Source: Bacteroidota bacterium (GTDB lineage: Bacteria; Bacteroidota; Bacteroidia; Sphingobacteriales; Sphingobacteriaceae). Taken from it: a stretch of DNA of 64,000 nucleotides. The position numbers and the translations under genes are program-made. Under the pieces are notes generated by a model. It did no database searches, was not told the origin of the DNA, and was given only the letters and a program-made list of their open reading frames with translations. The DNA lies in assembly GCA_021794195.1 (NCBI GenBank), contig JAJYRG010000001.1:12244-76243 (forward strand), given 5' to 3'. Positions 56,881 through 64,000 of this stretch are shown in pieces; the stretch's first letter is position 1, and each line of letters opens with the position of its first letter.

Positions 56881-59226
56881 ATGAATAAAATAATAAAGCA
56901 TTTTTGTTTTACAAGTATAGCATTTTTGCTTTTCATTTCCATGTCTTGCCGTTCTGCCAAGTACTTGGAAAAGGATCAAGCCTTAGTCGTCAACAATGAA
57001 ATAAAAGGTATACCCGGAGATTTAAAAGAAGAAGCTCAAAATTATATCTCTAATGAAGTGCGTCCAAACTCCAGAATGAATTTATTTATTTACAATCTGT
57101 TTAATACAAAAAGAGGAAAATATAAAACAGAAAAAATAAGAAATGTGGGAGAGCCGCCGAATATTGTAGATACCTCGCTCGTTGAGCTATCGGGTCAGCA
57201 CATTGAAGGGTTCTTAGTAAATAAAGGTTTTTTTGATGCAAAAGTATTGCCGGATATAAAGGTGCGGAAGAAAAAAGCGACAATCCATTACAATGTACAA
57301 TCCGGGCCCTCTTATAACTTGGGGGAAATTCAACATACAATAAAAGACTCCGCACTGGAAAAAATATACACAAGAGAAGTGATCCCGGAATCAAAATTAG
57401 AATCCGGAAATAGATACGATATGTCGGACTTTATCTGGCAGCGGGAACTGGCTTACGAAAAATTTAAAAACCATGGATACTATGACTATGTAAGACAATA
57501 TATGCAAGTGGAAGTCGATACCCTGGGGCATTCAGGGCAAGCGGATATAGAAATAGAAGTGGATACACCTGAAACGGGCGAACCCCATCAAATCTATCAT
57601 CTCCGGGATATTTATATTTCAGTACATCATGCAGAGCAAAACACAGATTATACAAAAGGGAAATTAGATACGAATTTCAATATCATTTTTTCTGATCAAA
57701 CGGGTAAATTTAAATTAAAACCTCTTTCAAGGTATGTGTTTTTGAATAAAGGCGATACATATAGTTTAGAAGCGGAGAACCTAAGCTACGACCGTCTTTA
57801 TGAAATGAACGGGTTTAGAAGTGTGAAAATAGAATATGAAAAAGTTGATTCCACAAAACTGGATGTGTATTATGATTTGGTTCCGAGACAGGTGATGGGC
57901 AACCAAATAGAAGGAGAATATACTTTCAGTTCAGGGATGAGCGGTTTTAATATCGGGAACACCTTCTCACATAGGAATGTTTTTGGGGGAGCTGAGCAGC
58001 TGGATATCAAGTTGCGGTATGGAGTGTTGTTTGATCCCCGGTTAAGCGGTGGGTTAAGCCAAAAGGTGTTCAATAATGATGTACAGTTAGGGATCAACCT
58101 GACTATTCCCCGTATATGGGTGCCGTTTTATACACGAAGTGTAGGGCGTTTTGGCTTAGCTAAAACAACGTTATCTTCAAATTTTCAATTATTCAATCAG
58201 TTAAAAACATATTACAACAGATACTTCATCAATACACTCAATTATTCATGGTATGAATCTATATATAAACAGCATAGTTTGAGCCCTATTGTGTTGGAAT
58301 ATAGAAAAGGCCGGTTGAATAAGGATTTTGAAAATCAGTTAACGGAGGATGGGTATTTGCTGTATGTACGCAGCAATAACCGGGAGTACTTTGGCTTAGG
58401 TGCTCAATACTCGTTTACGTTGAATGCCCCTGAATTATTGAGAAAAGAAACCTTTAGTTTTTTTAGGGGATCTTTAGAAACCAGTGGGAATTTATTATCA
58501 ATATTAGGAAATAGTTTTAGTTTTAAGCGCAATGAGCTGGGCGAAAGAATGCTTTTTGAAGTGCCTTATTTGCAGTATGCCAAAGCAGAAGTGGATTTTC
58601 GCCGTTATCTACATTTTTCAGGACAAAGACAACTTGTACTCCGGGCCAATGCAGGGGTCGCTTTGCCCTATGGCAATAATTCAAGTTTATTGATTTTTGA
58701 AAAAAGTTTTTACGGAGGGGGGATCAATGGGATGAGGGCCTGGCAGGCACGTACATTGGGTCCCGGAAACTACAATAGGGAAGGGGTCCCGGAATATTTG
58801 CGTTTAAACCTGAGAAATCTGGATCAACTCGGAGAGCTTAAATTAGAAGCCAATGCAGAGTATAGGTTTCGTTTGTTAAATAATTTTTTTGGTGCCAAGT
58901 TAAATGGGGCTACTTTTTTAGATATGGGGAATATCTGGCGGTTGCAGGAAAATGAATTGAATCCCAAAGGAGAGTTTTTGGCCCGCGATTTTTGGAAGCA
59001 AATCGCCATCGGTACAGGAATGGGGCTGCGCTTTGATATGGATTATTTTATTGTGCGTTTAGATATGGGGTTAAAAGTAAAAGACCCACAGTTTGAAGGG
59101 AATAAGCAATGGGTTATACAAGATTTATTCCGTGCAAAAGAATTTAAGAGAGCGTACTTTCAGACACACAGCCCGGATCGGTATAATTTCATACAGTACA
59201 ACCTTGGCGTAGGATTGCCTTTCTGA
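56881..59226 (+). CDS. TamA/BamA-family outer-membrane assembly protein
   Basis: 781 aa from the ATG at 56881, which opens a signal with a lipobox-like ISMSC (Cys23). POTRA-like repeats (IEGFLVNKGFFDAKVLPDIKV and YDRLYEMNGFRSVKIEYEKVDS) precede a 16-strand barrel. The lid-loop motif region is FYGGGINGMRAWQARTLGPG, and the barrel closes with NLGVGLPF. It probably inserts or assembles outer-membrane proteins, a TamA-like partner of BamA. A lipid-modified N-terminus is atypical for an Omp85 protein and may be an unusual anchor. It is convergent with the 182-aa membrane protein gene. Confidence 0.88.
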   Translation: MNKIIKHFCFTSIAFLLFISMSCRSAKYLEKDQALVVNNEIKGIPGDLKEEAQNYISNEVRPNSRMNLFIYNLFNTKRGKYKTEKIRNVGEPPNIVDTSLVELSGQHIEGFLVNKGFFDAKVLPDIKVRKKKATIHYNVQSGPSYNLGEIQHTIKDSALEKIYTREVIPESKLESGNRYDMSDFIWQRELAYEKFKNHGYYDYVRQYMQVEVDTLGHSGQADIEIEVDTPETGEPHQIYHLRDIYISVHHAEQNTDYTKGKLDTNFNIIFSDQTGKFKLKPLSRYVFLNKGDTYSLEAENLSYDRLYEMNGFRSVKIEYEKVDSTKLDVYYDLVPRQVMGNQIEGEYTFSSGMSGFNIGNTFSHRNVFGGAEQLDIKLRYGVLFDPRLSGGLSQKVFNNDVQLGINLTIPRIWVPFYTRSVGRFGLAKTTLSSNFQLFNQLKTYYNRYFINTLNYSWYESIYKQHSLSPIVLEYRKGRLNKDFENQLTEDGYLLYVRSNNREYFGLGAQYSFTLNAPELLRKETFSFFRGSLETSGNLLSILGNSFSFKRNELGERMLFEVPYLQYAKAEVDFRRYLHFSGQRQLVLRANAGVALPYGNNSSLLIFEKSFYGGGINGMRAWQARTLGPGNYNREGVPEYLRLNLRNLDQLGELKLEANAEYRFRLLNNFFGAKLNGATFLDMGNIWRLQENELNPKGEFLARDFWKQIAIGTGMGLRFDMDYFIVRLDMGLKVKDPQFEGNKQWVIQDLFRAKEFKRAYFQTHSPDRYNFIQYNLGVGLPF

Positions 59227-59228
59227 TT

Positions 59229-59777
59229 TTACACCACTAACTTTTTAAGAGAGAAAAAAATGTTATCCATAAAAGGGCCTACATCCAACCCTTGTGAGAA
59301 GTAAAAGTAAAGGAAAACTATCCCCAGAAGAACGAAAACCAACAAAAATCTTTTAAAAATATAGGCTACGAACAAAATAAAAAGAGGAACTAAAAGCAAT
59401 GTAATGCCATTGAGTTCAAGGGTTTTTACGCTTTTTCCTTTTTTCATAATGTAATAGTATTTACCTATTTCCTGTCCGTCCGGATTATGTTTTAAAAAAA
59501 CAAAAGTGGAGGTACTCAAGGTTTGTGGAAATAAGGCTACGCCATCCCGAAAGTCCAGATCATTTTCAAAACCATTAATAATAAATCGAAAAGTTCCGTT
59601 CGGTTTATCGTCCGCTTCTTTGAGAGAATCCAAGGCTAAGATAGCCAAAGTTCCATTGCCCGTAATGTATTCTTTTACTTCAAAATTTCGAATATCCTGT
59701 GCGGCGGTTATATCCACAGAGAATATCGTCAAATAGATCAGAAGTGATAGTATGAATAGAGCTTTAGACCTGAGCAT
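59229..59777 (-). CDS. Membrane protein of unknown function in the MCE/LptD block
   Basis: 182 aa. An N-terminal signal or helix (ALFILSLLIYLTIFSVDITAAQ) is followed by a beta-rich periplasmic part (residues 25-115), then two C-terminal membrane helices (LLLVPLFILFVAYIFKRFLLVFVLLGIVFLYFYFSQG). No family recognised. It lies 43 bp downstream of the MCE gene, so it is likely co-transcribed with the MCE and amidase genes and part of the same envelope function. Confidence 0.6.
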   Translation of the reverse strand: MLRSKALFILSLLIYLTIFSVDITAAQDIRNFEVKEYITGNGTLAILALDSLKEADDKPNGTFRFIINGFENDLDFRDGVALFPQTLSTSTFVFLKHNPDGQEIGKYYYIMKKGKSVKTLELNGITLLLVPLFILFVAYIFKRFLLVFVLLGIVFLYFYFSQGLDVGPFMDNIFFSLKKLVV

Positions 59778-59820
59778 GTTTTGATTTTATCTGCACTGCA
59801 CAATCCATAAAGAAGATTTG

Positions 59821-60768
59821 TTATTTCGTATCTTTTTTCCCGAAGATAGAAAGTTTCACATACCGGCCCGGATTTTCTTTTAAATCTCTCATGAGGTTGT
59901 CCAGGTTTTGTGAAGAATTACTCAGGTTTTTGTAAAGATCCTCATCATTGATCAGCATACCTAATGAACCCTCTCCTTTATTTATTTTTTCCATAATAGA
60001 GTGGAATTCTTCTAAAGTATAGTTTGCATTTTCTATGGTTTCTTTTATTTGTACATCCTGTAGATCTTGAGATGTTTTATGGAAGTTGCTCAATATCAGG
60101 TTTACTGTATCGCTGTTATTTTTTAAATTTTGGGTAATGGATTCCACATTTGCAATGATGTTTGAGAAACGTTTATTTTCTGAACCGACTAATTTTTGGA
60201 TATCGTCACTTATATGCTCTACATGGCTGAGAGTTTTGGTCACATCGCGTAAACCAGCTTTAAACTCTTGTTGGAACTCGTTGTCCAAAGCCGTATTGAC
60301 AGCTGTCAGCACAGAGTCTAACTTGACCACCAAATTCTCAATCTTTATTTGTAAGGGTTCGACCTTCTCCATAAGGTTAGATTGTACATCGGACAACAGG
60401 GGGTCACCGCTTTGTGCGAGCGTGCTGCTATTTCCCATTTGGAACTCTATAGCTTTGCTCCCCAAAAGATCAGCACTGATAATTTTGGCTACGGTATTGG
60501 AGGGGACATCTACACTGCCTTTGATTTTAAATTCAGTCCGGATTTTATCATTATCGAGCAATGTCAACTTTGATACCCGTCCGATCTGATACCCGTTTAC
60601 CAATACAGGTTTAGATTCGGACAATCCGTCAACATCATCATAGTCTGTATAAAAAGTATTTTCGGTGGAGAATACATCATTGCCACGCAAATAGCTGTAC
60701 CCTAAAAACAAAATAGCAATAGCTATTATGGTCAGTGCTCCTACTTTAGTTTCGTTTGATATTTTCAA
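59821..60768 (-). CDS. MlaD-family MCE domain protein
   Basis: 315 aa. One N-terminal helix (VGALTIIAIAILFLGYSYLRG) anchors it in the inner membrane. The MCE domain (YDDVDGLSESKPVLVNGYQIGRVSKLTLLDNDKI) follows, then a long coiled helical region (about residues 120-300). Substrate-binding component of the lipid transporter whose permease and ATPase are encoded at 43-45 kb. It follows the amidase gene by 63 bp and precedes the 182-aa membrane protein gene. Confidence 0.93.
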   Translation of the reverse strand: MKISNETKVGALTIIAIAILFLGYSYLRGNDVFSTENTFYTDYDDVDGLSESKPVLVNGYQIGRVSKLTLLDNDKIRTEFKIKGSVDVPSNTVAKIISADLLGSKAIEFQMGNSSTLAQSGDPLLSDVQSNLMEKVEPLQIKIENLVVKLDSVLTAVNTALDNEFQQEFKAGLRDVTKTLSHVEHISDDIQKLVGSENKRFSNIIANVESITQNLKNNSDTVNLILSNFHKTSQDLQDVQIKETIENANYTLEEFHSIMEKINKGEGSLGMLINDEDLYKNLSNSSQNLDNLMRDLKENPGRYVKLSIFGKKDTK

Positions 60769-60831
60769 AATATGGAAATATGAAAGTTTATTATCTGTAA
60801 ATATATAAATAATCCCACCTTAAGGTAACAA

Positions 60832-61677
60832 TTATTTCCTTTCTACAGAATTTTTATAATTTTTTATTGAATTGAAAATATTCTGAACGATTTCGCTTTG
60901 TCCTTTTGCCGACATCATATAATCCTCTTCGCTGGGGTTGCTGATAAAGCCAATTTCTGTTAATACGGCAGGCATTCCTGCGGTAGCTAAAACGGCCAAG
61001 GACTGTTCTTTTACACCGCGATCTACTCTTCTTGAGTTTTTTGTGTAGGCATCTTGCATTAAGGAGGCTAACTTGATACTCTGATCTCTATATTCTCTTT
61101 TCATTAAGGAGAAGACGATATAACTTGAAGGGTCGCTCGGATCAAACCCTCCATAATTTTCCTCATAGTCCTCTTCTAAAAGTATAGACGCATTTTCACG
61201 GATGGCTACATCCTGTTCATCCATTCTCCCGAAACCGCACACCAGGGTTTCCGTTCCTCTGGCCGCCTGCCGTGAAAAGGAATTGAGGTGTACAGAAATA
61301 AATAAATCAGCATTGTGTTTGTTTGCTAATGCAGGGCGCGCATATAAATCTATAAACACATCTTCTGTGCGGGTATAGATTACTTTTACGCCCGGCAATT
61401 CTTTTTCTATTTTTTTCCCCAACTTCAACACCACTTCCAAGGCGATTTGTTTCTCTGTTGATTTTCTTCCTCTGGCCCCTGCGTCCCGCCCTCCATGCCC
61501 TGCATCCAAGCAGATAGTGGTGATTTTTGCTGGTTTTTTATGTTTTGCCTTATCTGAGATTTCCGGAGGGTCATCTTTTACGGGATGAATGGAACGGCCC
61601 ATGGCGGAATAGGAAAAAAATATTATAAGGAAAGTCGTACAGAAAATTTTTGTTTGGCTCAAAGTAATACCCTTCAT
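60832..61677 (-). CDS. N-acetylmuramoyl-L-alanine amidase (AmiC type)
   Basis: The track starts at a TTG; the ATG at 61677 gives 281 aa with a signal peptide (TKIFCTTFLIIFFSYSAMGRS). The Amidase_3 zinc site is visible: ICLDAGHGGRDAGARG (His), LISVHLNSF (His) and the terminal EIGFISNPSEE (Glu). It cleaves the peptidoglycan stem from the sugar, in cell separation and wall remodelling. It is divergent from lptD and precedes the MCE gene; amidase, MCE and LptD lie together in many Bacteroidota. Confidence 0.94.
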   Translation of the reverse strand: MKGITLSQTKIFCTTFLIIFFSYSAMGRSIHPVKDDPPEISDKAKHKKPAKITTICLDAGHGGRDAGARGRKSTEKQIALEVVLKLGKKIEKELPGVKVIYTRTEDVFIDLYARPALANKHNADLFISVHLNSFSRQAARGTETLVCGFGRMDEQDVAIRENASILLEEDYEENYGGFDPSDPSSYIVFSLMKREYRDQSIKLASLMQDAYTKNSRRVDRGVKEQSLAVLATAGMPAVLTEIGFISNPSEEDYMMSAKGQSEIVQNIFNSIKNYKNSVERK

Positions 61678-61781
61678 TTTATTCGTACACAAAGATTATT
61701 GTTTATTTTATCGTTGAAAACTGTAAACATCTATTTTAAAATCTCTTAAGAATTTTAGCCGTTATTTCATATCTTTTTGAC

Positions 61782-61789
61782 TAATTTTG
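61782..61789 (+). promoter_or_regulatory. Candidate -7 box (TAATTTTG) for lptD
   Basis: TAATTTTG matches TAnnTTTG, 46 bp before the lptD start. No clear -33 TTG. A second TAATTTTG overlaps the start codon itself and is rejected as promoter. Confidence 0.35.
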
Positions 61790-61835
61790 CCGCTAAGAGT
61801 TTAGTTAGCTACAAATTTAACATTCGTATTTAATT

Positions 61836-64000
61836 TTGAGGACTTTAGCTTGTAAAATATTTATTTTAATTCTCCTCGCTATGGGAACAGAGCAAGCTAA
61901 CGCGCATTTTTTGGTGCAAATAGATACGACGCAAGTAGATACGGCGCAATTACGAACCGATACTACTGCCTTATCTCAGGAAGCACAGGATTCCCTTCTT
62001 TCTGTTCAGGATACCACGGACTCGACCGGCCTTGACATAGAAAATCAAGAAGAGGCGCAGGACTCAGTAGTTATGGAGGATGAAGATGGATTGGTGACCG
62101 TCGTGACTATCGTCGCTAACGATTCGTCTGTCAATGAAGTCAGCAAGAATATTGTTCACCTTTACAATGGCGCTAAAGTCAAATATGATGAGTTTGAATT
62201 GTCAGCAGATTACATCCGGTTAGATAGAAATAAGAATCAATTATTTGCGAGCGGTGTCATAGATCACAACGATAAATATGTAGGGCGGCCGGTAATTATG
62301 TTTCCCGGCGAGGCGCCCGTCTCTGTCGATTCGGTACTTTACAATTACGAGGATAAGGAACCTAAAACATGGGGAGTAATGACGGAATCTGATGGAGCTT
62401 TTATCCAGGCAGAAGTCCTGCGGAGTAATCAATACGATGAAACGTCATTGTATCATGGGTTATACAGTACTTGTGATCTGCCTTATCCCCATACACATTT
62501 TGGTATTCAGATATCCAAAGGGTTGATCACAGAAAATAGAATCGTTGCCGGGCCTTCCTATTTAATGGTGATGAATATCCCCCTGAAATTTATCGCCATC
62601 CCGTTTGGTTTTTTTCCTAAGCAAGATAAAAAATCTTCCGGGCTCCTGTTTCCTTCGTTTGGAGAAGATGCCTCCAGAGGTTTTGCTATGCGCGATTTAG
62701 GGTGGTACCTTACTTTTAATGATTATTGGGATTCTGAAATCCGGGGAAGCCTGTATTCAAAAGGATCTTGGGAAGCCTCCATGCGTACGCAATACCTTGT
62801 CAATTATAAATACAATGGAGGGTTCAATATTCGTTACGCTTCTACCAAAGTAGGGGTGGAGGGCACAGAGAACTATGGAACAAATAAGGATTTCAATGTG
62901 ACCTGGAACCACACCCAGAGGCAGGAAGCAAATCCGGGAACTTCTTTCACGGCTTCTGTGAATTTTGGTACAGGCTCTTATTTTCAGAATACAGGAGCCA
63001 ACAGCACGTACGACTACGATCAATTGACACAGAATAACATGGCTTCGTCGATCAGTTACGGTAAAGTTTTTGCGGACGGGAAAGTGAATTTTACTGCGAA
63101 TATGAGTCATAGGCAAGATATTTCATCGGGAAAAGTAGATTTGGAATTGCCGTCTTTTAATTTAAATGTGGCCACTTTCAATCCTTTTGACTCGAAAGAC
63201 AGGGTAGGAGAGCAGAAGTGGTATGAACGCATCACAGTAGGGTACAGCCTGCAGGGACGAAATTCGATTTCAACAGGAGACTCTGTGTTGTTTAAAAAAG
63301 AATCCCTGAAACAGTTTTCAAACGGTTTCCAACATCGAATTCCCATTAGTCTGAGTCTAAATGCTTTTCAGCATTTTCAATTTAACACTTCCGTTAACTA
63401 TACGGAGCGTTGGTATTTGCAATCGGTACGTAATTATTTAGAAAATACTGTAGATGGTTTTGAAACGAAGCAAGATACGGTATCCGGTTTTCGGAGAGCC
63501 TATGATTATTCGGTGTCCTCCGGCCTTTCCACTAAAATATACGGACATTTTAAACGGGGAATAGGTAAAATCCAGGAAATGCGCCATGTCATTACGCCTT
63601 CCATTAACGTCAATTACCGGCCGGATTTTTCCGATCCCAGTTTTGGGTTTTACAAATCCTATGTCGATCATATGGGAAACCTGACCGAATATTCTATTTT
63701 CGAAAAGGGTATTTATGGTTCGCCCGGTGCTGGAAAATCCTTCGGGATCGGCTTTTCTGTGGACAATAATTTAGAAGCTAAAGTAAAGACAGATGACGAT
63801 ACAAGTGGAGGCGAAGGCGTAAAGAAAATACCTATCCTACAGGGGTTGAATTTTAGTGGAAATTACAATGCAGTAGCTGACTCCATGAAACTTTCGAATA
63901 TTAACTTTTCGGGAAGAACCTCTTTATTTGATCAAAAAATCAACTTGAATTTTAACGGTACTTTTGATCCTTACTCCTTGGACGAGGATGGGCGCCGGAT
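61836..64000 (+). CDS. lptD: LPS-assembly outer-membrane protein LptD (partial, runs off the right edge)
   Basis: Not in the ORF track because it has no stop inside the window. The frame opens at TTG 61836 (ATG at 61881 is the alternative); the TTG start gives a proper signal peptide (RTLACKIFILILLAMGTEQANA). A Gln/Asp/Thr-rich linker is followed by the OstA/jelly-roll part (NIVHLYNGAKVKYDEFELSADYIRLD) and the LptD barrel with the block MNIPLKFIAIPFGFFPKQDKKSSGLLFPSFGE. At least 721 codons are visible; the C-terminus is missing. It inserts LPS into the outer membrane with LptE. Divergent from the amidase gene. Confidence 0.93.
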   Translation, partial: MRTLACKIFILILLAMGTEQANAHFLVQIDTTQVDTAQLRTDTTALSQEAQDSLLSVQDTTDSTGLDIENQEEAQDSVVMEDEDGLVTVVTIVANDSSVNEVSKNIVHLYNGAKVKYDEFELSADYIRLDRNKNQLFASGVIDHNDKYVGRPVIMFPGEAPVSVDSVLYNYEDKEPKTWGVMTESDGAFIQAEVLRSNQYDETSLYHGLYSTCDLPYPHTHFGIQISKGLITENRIVAGPSYLMVMNIPLKFIAIPFGFFPKQDKKSSGLLFPSFGEDASRGFAMRDLGWYLTFNDYWDSEIRGSLYSKGSWEASMRTQYLVNYKYNGGFNIRYASTKVGVEGTENYGTNKDFNVTWNHTQRQEANPGTSFTASVNFGTGSYFQNTGANSTYDYDQLTQNNMASSISYGKVFADGKVNFTANMSHRQDISSGKVDLELPSFNLNVATFNPFDSKDRVGEQKWYERITVGYSLQGRNSISTGDSVLFKKESLKQFSNGFQHRIPISLSLNAFQHFQFNTSVNYTERWYLQSVRNYLENTVDGFETKQDTVSGFRRAYDYSVSSGLSTKIYGHFKRGIGKIQEMRHVITPSINVNYRPDFSDPSFGFYKSYVDHMGNLTEYSIFEKGIYGSPGAGKSFGIGFSVDNNLEAKVKTDDDTSGGEGVKKIPILQGLNFSGNYNAVADSMKLSNINFSGRTSLFDQKINLNFNGTFDPYSLDEDGRR

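Noticed and set aside
61831-61838. TAATTTTG at the lptD start as promoter
   Set aside because: It overlaps the start codon, so it cannot be the -7 element for this start.
1-64000. tRNA, rRNA, CRISPR, prophage or insertion sequence
   Set aside because: No T-loop-like signature in any gap, no regular repeat array, no transposase or phage protein in the ORF list.

Overview
The window looks like an ordinary chromosomal segment of a Bacteroidota bacterium, most likely Sphingobacteriales/Sphingobacteriaceae. The evidence is an AT-rich genome, a SusC/SusD pair under an ECF sigma/FecR switch, a type IX secretion (T9SS) C-terminal sorting domain, many outer-membrane lipoproteins, and RecA, DnaK, TyrS and LptD of Bacteroidota type. 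I see no tRNA, rRNA, CRISPR array, prophage or intact insertion sequence. This is judgement from reading; no database search was run.

Layout. 0-3.2 kb (minus): arginine operon, an acetyl/acyltransferase (GNAT), argG and argC, with a 458-bp upstream region that holds a possible Arg-rich leader ORF. 3.6-10 kb (plus): small membrane protein, subtilisin-like protease, a 62-aa protein, nth, recA, a secreted endonuclease/phosphatase-fold protein and a secreted lipase. 10-12.5 kb (minus): acidic lipoprotein and a SurA-like chaperone. 12.7-23.9 kb (plus): exported lactonase, then ECF sigma, FecR, SusC with an STN domain, SusD, a zinc metallopeptidase lipoprotein and a DUF4302 lipoprotein, which together form one cell-surface-signalled uptake locus. 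24.3-30.6 kb (plus): small lipoprotein, TolC, RND pump and adaptor, forming an efflux system. 30.7-40 kb: acs, UbiA-like protein, uracil-DNA glycosylase, dnaK, MscS channel, thioredoxin-fold protein and tyrS. 40-47 kb (plus): AcpH-like protein, amino-acid permease, an almost CTD-only T9SS protein, MlaE/MlaF ABC transporter, an rRNA methyltransferase and a lipoprotein copper nitrite reductase. 47.3-50.7 kb (minus): Smr protein, folA, thyA and a porin. 50.9-56.1 kb (plus): mtaB, HIT, DedA, ppa, a CBS/CorC protein and rsmE. 56-64 kb: SPOUT methyltransferase, then an envelope-biogenesis block of a TamA/BamA-like barrel, an unknown membrane protein, an MCE/MlaD protein, a cell-wall amidase and the first two thirds or so of lptD, which runs off the right edge.

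How genes connect. MlaE/MlaF at 43-45 kb and the MCE protein at 60 kb are probably parts of one lipid-transport machine split over two loci. LptD, the MCE protein, the TamA-like barrel and the amidase all serve the outer membrane and wall. The FecI/FecR/SusC set is a textbook surface-signalling circuit. Its cargo-side lipoproteins (a peptidase and DUF4302) suggest peptide or protein use rather than glycan use, because no glycoside hydrolase is nearby.

Most of the window is housekeeping. The observations most worth a second look are the putative arginine leader peptide ahead of the GNAT-argG-argC operon, the Cys-containing GNAT itself, the STN-SusC/SusD/peptidase/DUF4302 locus, the RND pump with a substituted proton-relay lysine, the near CTD-only T9SS protein and the repeat-rich dnaK control region.
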